Below are positions 1 to 8,361 of a DNA stretch of 64,000 bases, one piece after another. Where the stretch lies: assembly GCA_013373445.1 (NCBI GenBank), contig JABXHV010000020.1, forward strand, positions 1 through 64,000, written 5' to 3'. Numbering within the stretch: the first letter of the stretch is position 1; each line of letters starts with the position of its first letter. A program made the position numbers and the translations under genes. The notes under the pieces are model-generated. The model was not told the origin of the DNA. It made no database searches and saw nothing but the letters and a program-made list of their open reading frames with translations. Source of the DNA: Paracoccaceae bacterium (GTDB lineage Bacteria > Pseudomonadota > Alphaproteobacteria > Rhizobiales > Stappiaceae).

Positions 1-941
1 ACGTTGTTCGGGAATTGGTCTGTGTCCCAACCGGATTGATAGTCATTGCGGTTCATGTCGATTGAACCGAGCATGCCTTCTGCCGTTGCAACAGCAAGCT
101 CATGTTCAAAGCTGTGACCTGCCAAGATCGCATGACCTTGTTCCAGATTCAGTTTGACTTCGTTTTCAAGGCCGTACTTGCGCAGGAAACCGATACAGGT
201 AGCTGCATCGTAGTCATACTGGTGCTTGGAAGGCTCTTGCGGTTTTGGTTCAACCAGAATGGTGCCCTTGAAGCCGATCTTGTGCTTGTACTCAACAACC
301 ATGTTCAGGAAACGCCCCATGTGGTCGAGTTCCTGGCCAACAGATGTGTTCAAAAGGGTTTCATAACCTTCGCGGCCGCCCCAAAGAACGTAGTTTTCGC
401 CGTTCAGCTTCTGGGTTGCGTCCATGCAGGACTTTACGGTTGCAGCGGCGTAGGCAAAGACATCCGGGTCCGGATTGGTCGATGCGCCTGACATCCAGCG
501 GCGATGCGAGAACATGTTGGCAGTGCCCCAGAGCAGCTTGACGCCGGTCTGGTCCATTTTTTCACCGAAGTAGTCGGTGATTTCGTCTAGGCGGGACAGG
601 CTTTCTGCAAATGTGTCACCTTCCGGCCGGATGTCTGCGTCGTGCCAGCAAAAGTAAGGCGCGCCAAGAATTTCGAACATTTCAAAGGCGATATCTGCCT
701 TGATCTTGGCCTTGCCCATATCGGACTGTGGATGCCACGGGCGCAGAAGAGTTTGACCACCGAAGGGATCGCCGCCTTCCCAAGCGAAGGAATGCCAATA
801 GGCAACTGCAAAGCGGAGGTGCTCTTTCAGGGTCTTGCCAAGGACAACCTCGTCCGGATTGTAATGATGAAACGCGAGCGGATTTGAACTGTTTGGTCCC
901 TCGTAAGCGACCTTATCGATTCCTTCGAAAAACTTTGCCAT
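1..941 (-). CDS. xylA: Xylose isomerase, 3' part cut by window edge
   Basis: Reverse-strand reading from ATG at 941: [62 protein letters not shown]..., including ..[32 protein letters not shown].. and ..[19 protein letters not shown]..; typical XylA. Missing from the ORF track because it runs off the edge. Confidence 0.95.
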   Translation of the reverse strand, partial: MAKFFEGIDKVAYEGPNSSNPLAFHHYNPDEVVLGKTLKEHLRFAVAYWHSFAWEGGDPFGGQTLLRPWHPQSDMGKAKIKADIAFEMFEILGAPYFCWHDADIRPEGDTFAESLSRLDEITDYFGEKMDQTGVKLLWGTANMFSHRRWMSGASTNPDPDVFAYAAATVKSCMDATQKLNGENYVLWGGREGYETLLNTSVGQELDHMGRFLNMVVEYKHKIGFKGTILVEPKPQEPSKHQYDYDAATCIGFLRKYGLENEVKLNLEQGHAILAGHSFEHELAVATAEGMLGSIDMNRNDYQSGWDTDQFPNN

Positions 942-969
942 TTTTTCCTCGTTTTACTTTGTATCGTTG

Positions 970-2571
970 TCAGTATACCGGCGTGTAACGGAAGCCGTGG
1001 AAACGGGCTTCTCGTGCCTGTCCGGTGATGTCAAAGGCCACCATGCCTACGAAAGCTCCCGTGAAGGAGCCGTGTTCGCCGCGACCGCCTTCATCTGAAA
1101 TGACGGCAGCGTTTAGCTTTGGTCCGATTTTCTGCCAATCGTCCGTTCCGGCCTTCCAATAGAATTGCTGAAGAGCTTTGTCGACGCGCACTTTAAGTGA
1201 AATTTGGCCTTTGGGAAGTGGCGTCTCGAATTTGTCACTGGTTAAGGCGCAATCCGGGTAATCTCCTGGGCAGCTCAGGATCGATAGAATGCGTCCATGT
1301 TCTGCATCCCCGGAAATCATCACAGCATGAAACTTGTGCCGATTATAGTAAGTCGTGAGGCCTGCGGCCTGCTGGTAGACGTCAGGGTCGAATGACACTG
1401 TGGTTTCGGCCTCATAGGCGATGGTGGTTTGCCGACGCGCAACAAGTGCCTGTTCAAACCAGCTGCCGATACTCTCTCTGCCGATCAGTACCAGGTCGTT
1501 TTCGTCGAGCCTGAAGATCCTTTCAGGATAGGGAGTGCGCAGCCACTGGAAATCATCGGGCAAGGATGTGCCGCTGAACTCATAAGAAGATGCCTCTTCC
1601 GGTTTGTTTTCAGCCGTGCTTGGCACATTGAGGCGCGGAACCTGCCCACCTGTTTCCAGATAGAGCCAGTCATCGTCTTTCCACACGCAGCGCTCGATGC
1701 CGGTCTCTCGACCTAACGGACAAAAACGGCCTTTGCCATCCGGACCCGTTATGGGGCGACCGCACAGGAAGCTATGATAGATTTCTCCGTCCGGCGTTTC
1801 GATGTATTGCCCGTGACCGGCGCGTTGCAGCGGACTGTCGGTTACGCCCTGTGTCGTCATCAAGTGTTTGTCTGGATGAGCTTCATACGGGCCGTATATG
1901 TTTTTTGAACGCGCCATAGTGACCGCATGATCGTAGCCGGTGCCACCTTCAGCTGTGGTCAGATAATAGTAGCCGTTGCGCTTGAACATATGCGGCGCTT
2001 CGGTCAAGCCTCGTTCCGTTCCCTCAAATATTTGCTTTTCCTTGCCTACAAGGCCGGTCTCAGGGTTCCATTCCTGCAACAGGATGCCGTCGAAACTGTC
2101 ATGGATGGGGTTGCCACCTGTTCCGCTGCCGCGGTGGTTCCATTGCATGTTCATGAAGTATTTGCGCCCGTCGTCATCATGGAAGAGCGAAGGGTCAAAA
2201 CCCGAGCTGTTGACGTAGGTGGCCTTGCTCCAAGTGCCGTCGATTGTCTCGCAGGTTGTGATGTAATTGTGTGCGTCCTTGAAGGCACCATCAAGCCGTT
2301 TCACATCGGTGTAAACGAGCCAGAATTTTCCATCATGGTGGGACAGACATGGCGCCCAGATGCCGCAGCTGTCCGGATTACCGCGCATGTCGAGAAGGTC
2401 GGGGCGGTTGAGTGGACGGGCTACAAGTTTCCAGTTTGCAAGGTCTTTGGAATGATAGATCGAGACGCCTGGAAACCATTCAAATGTTGATGTCGCAATA
2501 TAATAGTCAGAACCCACGCAGCACATGGACGGGTCAGGATTGAAACCACGTAAAATAGGATTTGTAATCAT
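970..2571 (-). CDS. xynB: Glycoside hydrolase family 43 beta-xylosidase
   Basis: MITNPILRGFNPDPSMCCVGSDYYIATSTFEWFPGVSIYHSKDLANW... GH43 N-terminus plus C-terminal beta-sandwich region; ORF extends to 2589 via TTG, but ATG at 2571 follows a good RBS. Confidence 0.92.
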   Translation of the reverse strand: MITNPILRGFNPDPSMCCVGSDYYIATSTFEWFPGVSIYHSKDLANWKLVARPLNRPDLLDMRGNPDSCGIWAPCLSHHDGKFWLVYTDVKRLDGAFKDAHNYITTCETIDGTWSKATYVNSSGFDPSLFHDDDGRKYFMNMQWNHRGSGTGGNPIHDSFDGILLQEWNPETGLVGKEKQIFEGTERGLTEAPHMFKRNGYYYLTTAEGGTGYDHAVTMARSKNIYGPYEAHPDKHLMTTQGVTDSPLQRAGHGQYIETPDGEIYHSFLCGRPITGPDGKGRFCPLGRETGIERCVWKDDDWLYLETGGQVPRLNVPSTAENKPEEASSYEFSGTSLPDDFQWLRTPYPERIFRLDENDLVLIGRESIGSWFEQALVARRQTTIAYEAETTVSFDPDVYQQAAGLTTYYNRHKFHAVMISGDAEHGRILSILSCPGDYPDCALTSDKFETPLPKGQISLKVRVDKALQQFYWKAGTDDWQKIGPKLNAAVISDEGGRGEHGSFTGAFVGMVAFDITGQAREARFHGFRYTPVY

Positions 2572-2959
2572 GTCGGTCCTTCCCTCCAACTGATTTAAAC
2601 CGTTTTAATACGTGTGTTTTGCTGTCGCGTGAAGGTCTTTTTCTGCGAATTCGGTTCACCTTTGTCCAAATATCTCAGCGCTTGTGCAATCTCAATGAAC
2701 AATTCAGCGCTGAAGGGAAGGTTGGCATTGCAAAAATGAAAAATCCCTTATAGGTTGTATATCTGGTTGCGAGGCCTTTGGTGGTAGGAGCTTCGTTGTT
2801 TGGTTTGCGTATTATGTTAAGGGGCTGAATTAAAGAGCTTAATTGGGTGGTTTATCTGGGCTTGGCAGAAGAAAATCCCAGGAAGTCATTCACAAGCATT
2901 CATTCCTAGCGTCCATCTGACAATAGTTATGCAACTCATGGGCGATTTGGGGGCGGTCA

Positions 2960-3571
2960 GTGTCATCGATGGACAATAAGGACAGAAAATCTGCAGTGCC
3001 CGCCGCCGGTATCTGGATGAGCTGGATCGATGACGCCGTTGTTTTGCGTCGACGCGCTCTTCGGCTGACCAAGGGCAACCGAGAAGATGCTGAAGATCTG
3101 CTTTCATCGACGCTCGTGAAAGCGGTGAGCCACGTAGAGCGTCACGAGACAGAAATCAGGGAGCCTCGGGCCTTCTTGTTGTTTGCGATGAAGAACGAGT
3201 ACATCAGCCGGTTGCGTCGTTTGAAGTCGGAAAACCAGGTGCATGATCCAAAGGCGGATGTGTATCAGGATTACATTGGCGAGCTTGCCGACAGGCAGCC
3301 GGATCAGGAAGATCAATTGGCGCATCAGGAAACGTTGTTGCGTGTCCTGGATGCCGTGGCAGCTCTGTCGCCGGAATTTCGTCAGGTTTTCCAATTGAGG
3401 TTTCGAGAGGAGCTGAGTTACCGGGAAATCGCCAAAGCGCTGGAGATCTCTGAACCGCTGGCCCGTAAACGGGTGCAACACCTGAGGGAGCATTTGCGTA
3501 CTTGTCTCGACGATGGCTTCTCCCTGGATGAAGGGCGAGGGAAAATCGGGGCGTCACAAGCAACGGGCTAG
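2960..3571 (+). CDS. RNA polymerase sigma-70 family (ECF-like) sigma factor heading the R-body locus
   Basis: Region 2-like NREDAEDLLSSTLVKA and region 4-like LSPEFRQVFQLRFREELSYREIAKALEISEPLARKRVQHLREHLR; GTG 2960 or ATG 2969 start. Confidence 0.85.
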   Translation: MSSMDNKDRKSAVPAAGIWMSWIDDAVVLRRRALRLTKGNREDAEDLLSSTLVKAVSHVERHETEIREPRAFLLFAMKNEYISRLRRLKSENQVHDPKADVYQDYIGELADRQPDQEDQLAHQETLLRVLDAVAALSPEFRQVFQLRFREELSYREIAKALEISEPLARKRVQHLREHLRTCLDDGFSLDEGRGKIGASQATG

Positions 3572-3677
3572 GACGTCCGTTTCAGGGAGACCCAGGAGTG
3601 ATGTCTTTGTCGCTGGCAGCTGGTTGCGGCACGAATGCAGAGACTGGCTGGATGCTCAAAAGCAGTAGGATGTAACA

Positions 3678-3902
3678 ATGCATAACGCCGTGAATGCTCA
3701 GATTACCGATGCGGTGACGCAGACCAATGTCAAGGTTGTGGCAGAGGCGCCCGCACAAGCGATCGCAAGTCTTTATCAGGTGGCAAGTCATGCAAGTGGG
3801 TTGTCGGTGCAAAATGCGGTGCACAGTCAGCAGGCCATGAACCAGATCACGACTGCGGTTGTATCGAAGGCGTGTCAGTTGATTATGGATATCGGGGAGT
3901 AA
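3678..3902 (+). CDS. RebB-family R-body protein
   Basis: NAQITDAVTQTNVKVVAEAPAQAIASLYQVASHASGLSVQNAVHSQQAMNQI matches the RebB (killing trait) pattern and the paralogue at 6389. Confidence 0.9.
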   Translation: MHNAVNAQITDAVTQTNVKVVAEAPAQAIASLYQVASHASGLSVQNAVHSQQAMNQITTAVVSKACQLIMDIGE

Positions 3903-4146
3903 GTTTAAAAACTTCAATCTACCCGTTTTGATTGTGTTTTAACTAATCTGCTGGGAGTAGCGCGTCATGCAGTTTGGTGGCTGGTTCGGAAAAAGGGCTC
4001 CTTCACATGGCTCCACGCGGCGGGAGCCTTATGTCGGGCGCGCAGGTTCTCTCCCTGGAAAAGGCCCGGGCCGCTCAGCGACAGTTGGCCACGGACCGCA
4101 ACACTCGCATCAGGACAGGTCAGAGACAACAAGGAAGGTGCCTGAC

Positions 4147-4563
4147 ATGACAACCCCTCCACCAGCGTCCAAACCCAAAGGGCCCTTGAAACCTCAAAAG
4201 GTTCCGGATCCTGCGGTTCCAAGTCTGAATCCGAAGATTGTTGAATCTGTCCAGTTTACGAATGCACAGGTCAACAACTATGCGGGTGAGGCGATTTCGA
4301 CACCGCCCGACATTATGGTCAGCACGACTGCCGGCCTGGCGGTGCAGGACGCACAGAACTACATGAATGCAATCATGCAAATCGCCATTGCTGGGCAGGC
4401 AGTTGCTGTCAAACAGCAGATCGCCTTGCAGCAGGATGAATCCAAGGCAATGACTGCAATCCAGAAAATGGTGACCTCGGCTGTCGAAGCCTATGGCACT
4501 GTAAGTTCAACTGCTGGTGAATCCGCGCAGGACATCATGGGCGTGCTCGGTAAGGCTGATTGA
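4147..4563 (+). CDS. Divergent RebB-like protein
   Basis: ATG 4147 preceded by AAGGAAGGTG RBS; MTTPPPASKPKGP... NPKIVESVQFTNAQVNNYAGEAISTPPDIMVSTTAGLAVQDAQNYMNAIMQIAIAGQAVAVKQQ resembles the Reb core with a Pro-rich N-terminus. The 3967 start is rejected. Confidence 0.65.
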   Translation: MTTPPPASKPKGPLKPQKVPDPAVPSLNPKIVESVQFTNAQVNNYAGEAISTPPDIMVSTTAGLAVQDAQNYMNAIMQIAIAGQAVAVKQQIALQQDESKAMTAIQKMVTSAVEAYGTVSSTAGESAQDIMGVLGKAD

Positions 4564-4894
4564 CGATCAATCTGACCGATCTCCAAGTTGCAAGACACTC
4601 CGATGTATTCTTTGCGCACCTTTTTGAAAGGAAGATGGCTTCCAGATGACAGTTAGTTCCCTAAGTTTTCTGACTGTTTGGGTTCCTGGTCAGTTGACCA
4701 GATCTTTAGCATGTCTTGTTTGCCCAGACAGTTTCTCACCTAGCCGCTCTCTGTTGGCTCTCCGAACTGGTTTCTCACCGCTCGTCACGCTTTGCGCCGC
4801 CAAGCGTCCTGAAAAGAGTGAAGGATCAAAGGTCCCATCTTCTTCAGAGCCCGATGGGGCCGACGATGAAGTGGGAAATGGTGATGAGAATAAG

Positions 4895-5008
4895 ATGAGT
4901 GACCGTAAACGAAGTTTGCAGCAGGTATTTGATGAGCTGTCTGAAGAGGATGCTGCTCAAATTCAGGACGATATCGACCAGGTAACAGGGCGCAAACCTA
5001 AGGCCTGA
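4895..5008 (+). CDS. Putative 37-aa acidic microprotein in the reb locus
   Basis: MSDRKRSLQQVFDELSEEDAAQIQDDIDQVTGRKPKA; C-terminal part of ORF 4646..5008; upstream part does not look coding; RBS weak. Confidence 0.4.
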   Translation: MSDRKRSLQQVFDELSEEDAAQIQDDIDQVTGRKPKA

Positions 5009-5180
5009 CCGTCGCGTCTGATTAGGCGGTAAATGCCTTATCTGTTTTAGACCTCAACGCCTGCGGTTCACCGCTTTCAATCGCGCGGAATGTTGTTTTG
5101 CTTCGAAGACGCGCGTCTTCGCGGTCGCAGGAGATCTGTGCCTGCCACCCAGTCGCTGCAAGGGACTAAGGAGAAAGACT

Positions 5181-5639
5181 ATGGGAAACGAATTATCTAC
5201 AATCTGCGATGTGTTGCATGAGACGCTCCAGGCGACATTGGATGAGTGGGCGCGTGCCCTTGATGATGCAGATCGAAGTGGAGAAGGGGATGCATTCAAG
5301 CTTTATAATGTCTATCCCAAGCTGGTTTCACAGCTCGCGGAGTCTCGCTCGAGTATGAACGGCGCCGAGAGTGCCAGCCGGTTCCTGGAGCGGGATTATG
5401 AGGGATCATCTCATGTATCCGGACATGGCTCCATCCATCAGCAGGCGCCGACGACCGTGTGTCCATGTTGCGGGGAAAGTATCTTGAAGCCAAGTGTCTC
5501 AGCTACTGGTGGATCTCACCCGGCCGGGCAAATGGCGCCAACCGGGTCAATGCCACAAAGCAGCTCACCCAGAGAAGTTGACAATACGCAGGAGGATAGT
5601 GATGACACCACCAACGGACCCAACTCCTACAAGCGATAA
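5181..5639 (+). CDS. Hypothetical protein with CPCCGES (CxxC) motif, reb-locus accessory
   Basis: Strong RBS AAGGAGAAAG 5' of ATG; helical N-terminus, TTVCPCCGESILKP motif, low-complexity C-terminus. Confidence 0.65.
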   Translation: MGNELSTICDVLHETLQATLDEWARALDDADRSGEGDAFKLYNVYPKLVSQLAESRSSMNGAESASRFLERDYEGSSHVSGHGSIHQQAPTTVCPCCGESILKPSVSATGGSHPAGQMAPTGSMPQSSSPREVDNTQEDSDDTTNGPNSYKR

Positions 5640-6219
5640 GAAGACAGCTGGTGGTGGAGCGGCACCGCAGAAGGCGCCTGCACCGCCTGCGCCGCCAGCC
5701 CATAGTCCACCTGACCCACCGAAGAGTGTCGATCCGGCCGATCTGTTGAAGAGCATATTGGCCGCCCAAAGAAAGACAGCTTCACTGCAGTCTGACTATG
5801 TCGCAGCATCTCAAAATGTACCCAACGTCTTGGGGGTGGCAGCTGAAATCCTGAAAAAAAAGGAGGCCAGCGAACAGGCGATGACCGAGGGCATGAGTGT
5901 CGTCGAGAAAGTCTTGAAAGAGGCCTGTGACAAGGCGGAAGCTCTGTCGCAGGCCATGAAGGAACAGCATGATGCCTTGTCTCATCTTTTGACCAGTGAT
6001 GGAGCTGTTCTGAAACTTCTGGCGAACAAGGACAGTGAACTGCTTCCGGAAATGAGCAAGATTGAAGACCTGGCGGCAGCGGCGTCCGCAGCCAAGGCGG
6101 CAAAACTGGCTCTGAATGATCCGCAGGTGGCCAAGTTGCTGAACAATCTAGCCGGTAGTGTGCGGACTCTTCTGGCAAAGGAACTGCAAAACAAGATCAG
6201 TGCGAAACTGAAACACTGA
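5602..6219 (+). CDS. Hypothetical Pro-rich/coiled-coil protein, reb-locus accessory
   Basis: ATG 5602 preceded by GGAGGATAGT; 205 aa, Pro/Ala-rich N-terminus then Ala/Lys/Glu-rich helices; overlaps the end of the upstream CDS. Confidence 0.7.
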   Translation: MTPPTDPTPTSDKKTAGGGAAPQKAPAPPAPPAHSPPDPPKSVDPADLLKSILAAQRKTASLQSDYVAASQNVPNVLGVAAEILKKKEASEQAMTEGMSVVEKVLKEACDKAEALSQAMKEQHDALSHLLTSDGAVLKLLANKDSELLPEMSKIEDLAAAASAAKAAKLALNDPQVAKLLNNLAGSVRTLLAKELQNKISAKLKH

Positions 6220-6246
6220 CTTCACATGGTTTGGCGATGACCTGAG

Positions 6247-6283
6247 ACCGATCCAAATCAGATTTGGGTCGGTATCTTTTTGA
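6247..6283 (+). terminator. Hairpin plus T-run between the 205-aa gene and the second canonical rebB
   Basis: ACCGATCCAAATC-A-GATTTGGGTCGGT followed by ATCTTTTTG. Confidence 0.55.
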
Positions 6284-6388
6284 AAAACAGAAGAAGTTTG
6301 GTGCTGGTCCGATCACATTCACGCGTGGCTCACGTCCTAATGGTGTTCCAAGCCAGTCCAGAAGCTGGCGCACACAAGGAGTTGAAGA

Positions 6389-6709
6389 ATGGTACCACAC
6401 GTCAATCCTATGATTACTGATGCGGTGACACAGTCGAACGTCAAGGTCGTCGGTGAATCCCCTGCAATGGCGCTGAGCACGCTTTACCAGTCGATGGCGC
6501 ATTCGACTGGTGTTCTGTTTGAAAATGCCGTCGCTGCTCAGCAGCAGCAGAACAGTCTTGCCCAGGCCGCGACTAACCAGGGTGTCATGCAGATCTACAG
6601 CCTTGACACAATGGCTGCTGCAGGCGCGACCGAGAAAGTTGGCGAAACGGGTATTGCGGACAATCTTACAGGTCTGCTGTCCGTCATTCAGGCATTTCAA
6701 AGCAGCTAA
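6389..6709 (+). CDS. rebB: RebB-family R-body protein
   Basis: NPMITDAVTQSNVKVVGESPAMALSTLYQSMAHSTGVLFENAVAAQQQQNSLAQAATNQGVMQIYSLDT; canonical RebB composition and motif. Confidence 0.93.
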   Translation: MVPHVNPMITDAVTQSNVKVVGESPAMALSTLYQSMAHSTGVLFENAVAAQQQQNSLAQAATNQGVMQIYSLDTMAAAGATEKVGETGIADNLTGLLSVIQAFQSS

Positions 6710-6733
6710 ATTCGAAAGAAGTTCGGGTGGAGA

Positions 6734-6761
6734 AGCCGCGACGCATCTGTCGCGGCTTTTT
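6734..6761 (+). terminator. Rho-independent terminator after rebB
   Basis: AGCCGCGAC-GCATCT-GTCGCGGCT followed by TTTT. Confidence 0.8.
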
Positions 6762-6977
6762 GCGTTTGGTGTCAACCTGTTGGGACGGCATACGCGTTGC
6801 TAAAGTGAGTTTCGACTATAGGATATAGTTCCTAAGTTATTGATATATATAAAAAATTAGTAATTATTGGAGAGCCTTTATATGTCCCGGTCGAAATAAC
6901 AAGAAGGCTGGACGCGAACAGGTGGGCAGTGATGAACCCGATCGGCAAGAGCCGATTTTATTTAAAAGGTGCGTATC

Positions 6978-7313
6978 ATGCCAAATACAACAACAGGAAC
7001 TACCGATGCTCCGACCAAACCTGCAGACGCGGATCCGAATGTCACAGAGATCAACACACTTGTGTTTGGTCTTGCCCCCGCAGTAGCGCTGGGCAGTATT
7101 TACAGTTCAATGGCTCAGTCATTGGGAATTTTGTATCAGAACTCTGTTGCGGCCCAAAAGCTGCAGTCGGTCACAGCTGATGCTATCGTCACAGATGGAG
7201 CAATGCTTTTGAATGCCCAATCAGCTGCGATGGCTTCGACAGTCAAAAATGATGCTGATCCGCTGCAAGCCCTTGCAAAGCTCATCAAGCAAATCAAAGC
7301 CATGGAACCATAG
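6978..7313 (+). CDS. RebB-like R-body protein
   Basis: VTEINTLVFGLAPAVALGSIYSSMAQSLGILYQNSVAAQKLQSVTADAIVTDGAMLL parallels the RebB core; ATG 6978 after AAAAGGTG (GTG at 6969 possible). Confidence 0.8.
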   Translation: MPNTTTGTTDAPTKPADADPNVTEINTLVFGLAPAVALGSIYSSMAQSLGILYQNSVAAQKLQSVTADAIVTDGAMLLNAQSAAMASTVKNDADPLQALAKLIKQIKAMEP

Positions 7314-7474
7314 GTCCGGAGGCTAAGAGAGTTTCCCGGCCTGATGCGCATTTTTTATGGTCCGGGAGACTTTTCGCCGCATCGGTATCTGGAATTTGTG
7401 ACTTCTCTTTTGGGGGGAACTGATTGTATAAGCGGCCAATCATCGCCAGTTCTAATGAAATTCAGCAGATTGTC

Positions 7475-8263
7475 ATGTCCAACCAATATCTGATCGCCGC
7501 GCTTTATAAATTCGCTCCGCTCGAAAATTTTGAGGAGATGCGTGATCCGTTGAAAAAATTCTGTGTTGATCGCGATATCCGAGGCAGCATGCTTCTGGCG
7601 AGCGAAGGGATCAACGGAACCGTATGCGGCCCTGAATATGCAGTTCGTGAACTGCTCGCGCATTTGAATTCCGACCCGCGACTTGCCGGTTTCGATCACA
7701 AGGAAGCGCGCAGCCACCGACATGTGTTCAAGCGTATGAAGGTCCGTTTGAAGCAAGAGATCGTTCGTCTTGCCGTGGATGGTATCGACCCCAACAAGGA
7801 AGTCGGAACATATGTGAAGCCGCAGGACTGGAACGAGCTGATCAGTGATCCGGATGTTGTCGTGATTGACACGCGCAATGACTATGAGTTTGCGTTCGGA
7901 ACGTTCGAGCGCGCGCTGAACCCGGAAACACAGTCTTTCCGTGAATTTCCAGATTGGGTTCACAACGCTATCGAACTGGAAGAAAAGCCGAAGGTGGCCA
8001 TGTTCTGTACCGGCGGTATCCGCTGTGAGAAGGCAACTGGCTGGATGCTTCAAAACGGTTTTGATGAAGTCTACCACCTCGAAGGAGGCATCTTGAAATA
8101 TCTGGAAGAAATTCCCGAAGACAAGAGCCTATGGAAAGGCGAGTGCTTCGTATTCGATGATCGTGTGTCGGTAGATCACAAGCTGCAGCCATGCTGGGGC
8201 AAATGGATTCCTGAAGAAGCACGCCATATCATCAATGAAGATACAGACTACGACCACAGCTGA
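7475..8263 (+). CDS. trhO: Rhodanese-domain tRNA uridine hydroxylase/UPF0176 protein
   Basis: MSNQYLIAALYKFAPLENFEEMRDPLKKFCVDRDIRGSMLLASEGINGTVCG; MFCTGGIRCEKATGWMLQNGFDEVYHLEGGILKYLE. Confidence 0.9.
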   Translation: MSNQYLIAALYKFAPLENFEEMRDPLKKFCVDRDIRGSMLLASEGINGTVCGPEYAVRELLAHLNSDPRLAGFDHKEARSHRHVFKRMKVRLKQEIVRLAVDGIDPNKEVGTYVKPQDWNELISDPDVVVIDTRNDYEFAFGTFERALNPETQSFREFPDWVHNAIELEEKPKVAMFCTGGIRCEKATGWMLQNGFDEVYHLEGGILKYLEEIPEDKSLWKGECFVFDDRVSVDHKLQPCWGKWIPEEARHIINEDTDYDHS

Positions 8264-8361
8264 TCTGGCCTGTTCTGAAATTGACGCTTTAACCTTTTGT
8301 TAACTTTTACTAAGCTTCTCGCCGGGGCCGTGTTTGCGGCTTGTGGTTTGGGGGAAGTGTC

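Noticed and set aside
3967-4146. N-terminal extension of the Reb-like ORF 3967..4563
   Set aside because: Residues before MTTPPPAS look non-coding and the ATG at 4147 has a good RBS.
4646-4894. N-terminal 83 residues of ORF 4646..5008
   Set aside because: Composition does not resemble a real protein; only the last 37 residues look plausible.
5627-6178. 183-aa antisense ORF in the reb locus
   Set aside because: Opposite a gene with good RBS and coding-like helices; no motif.
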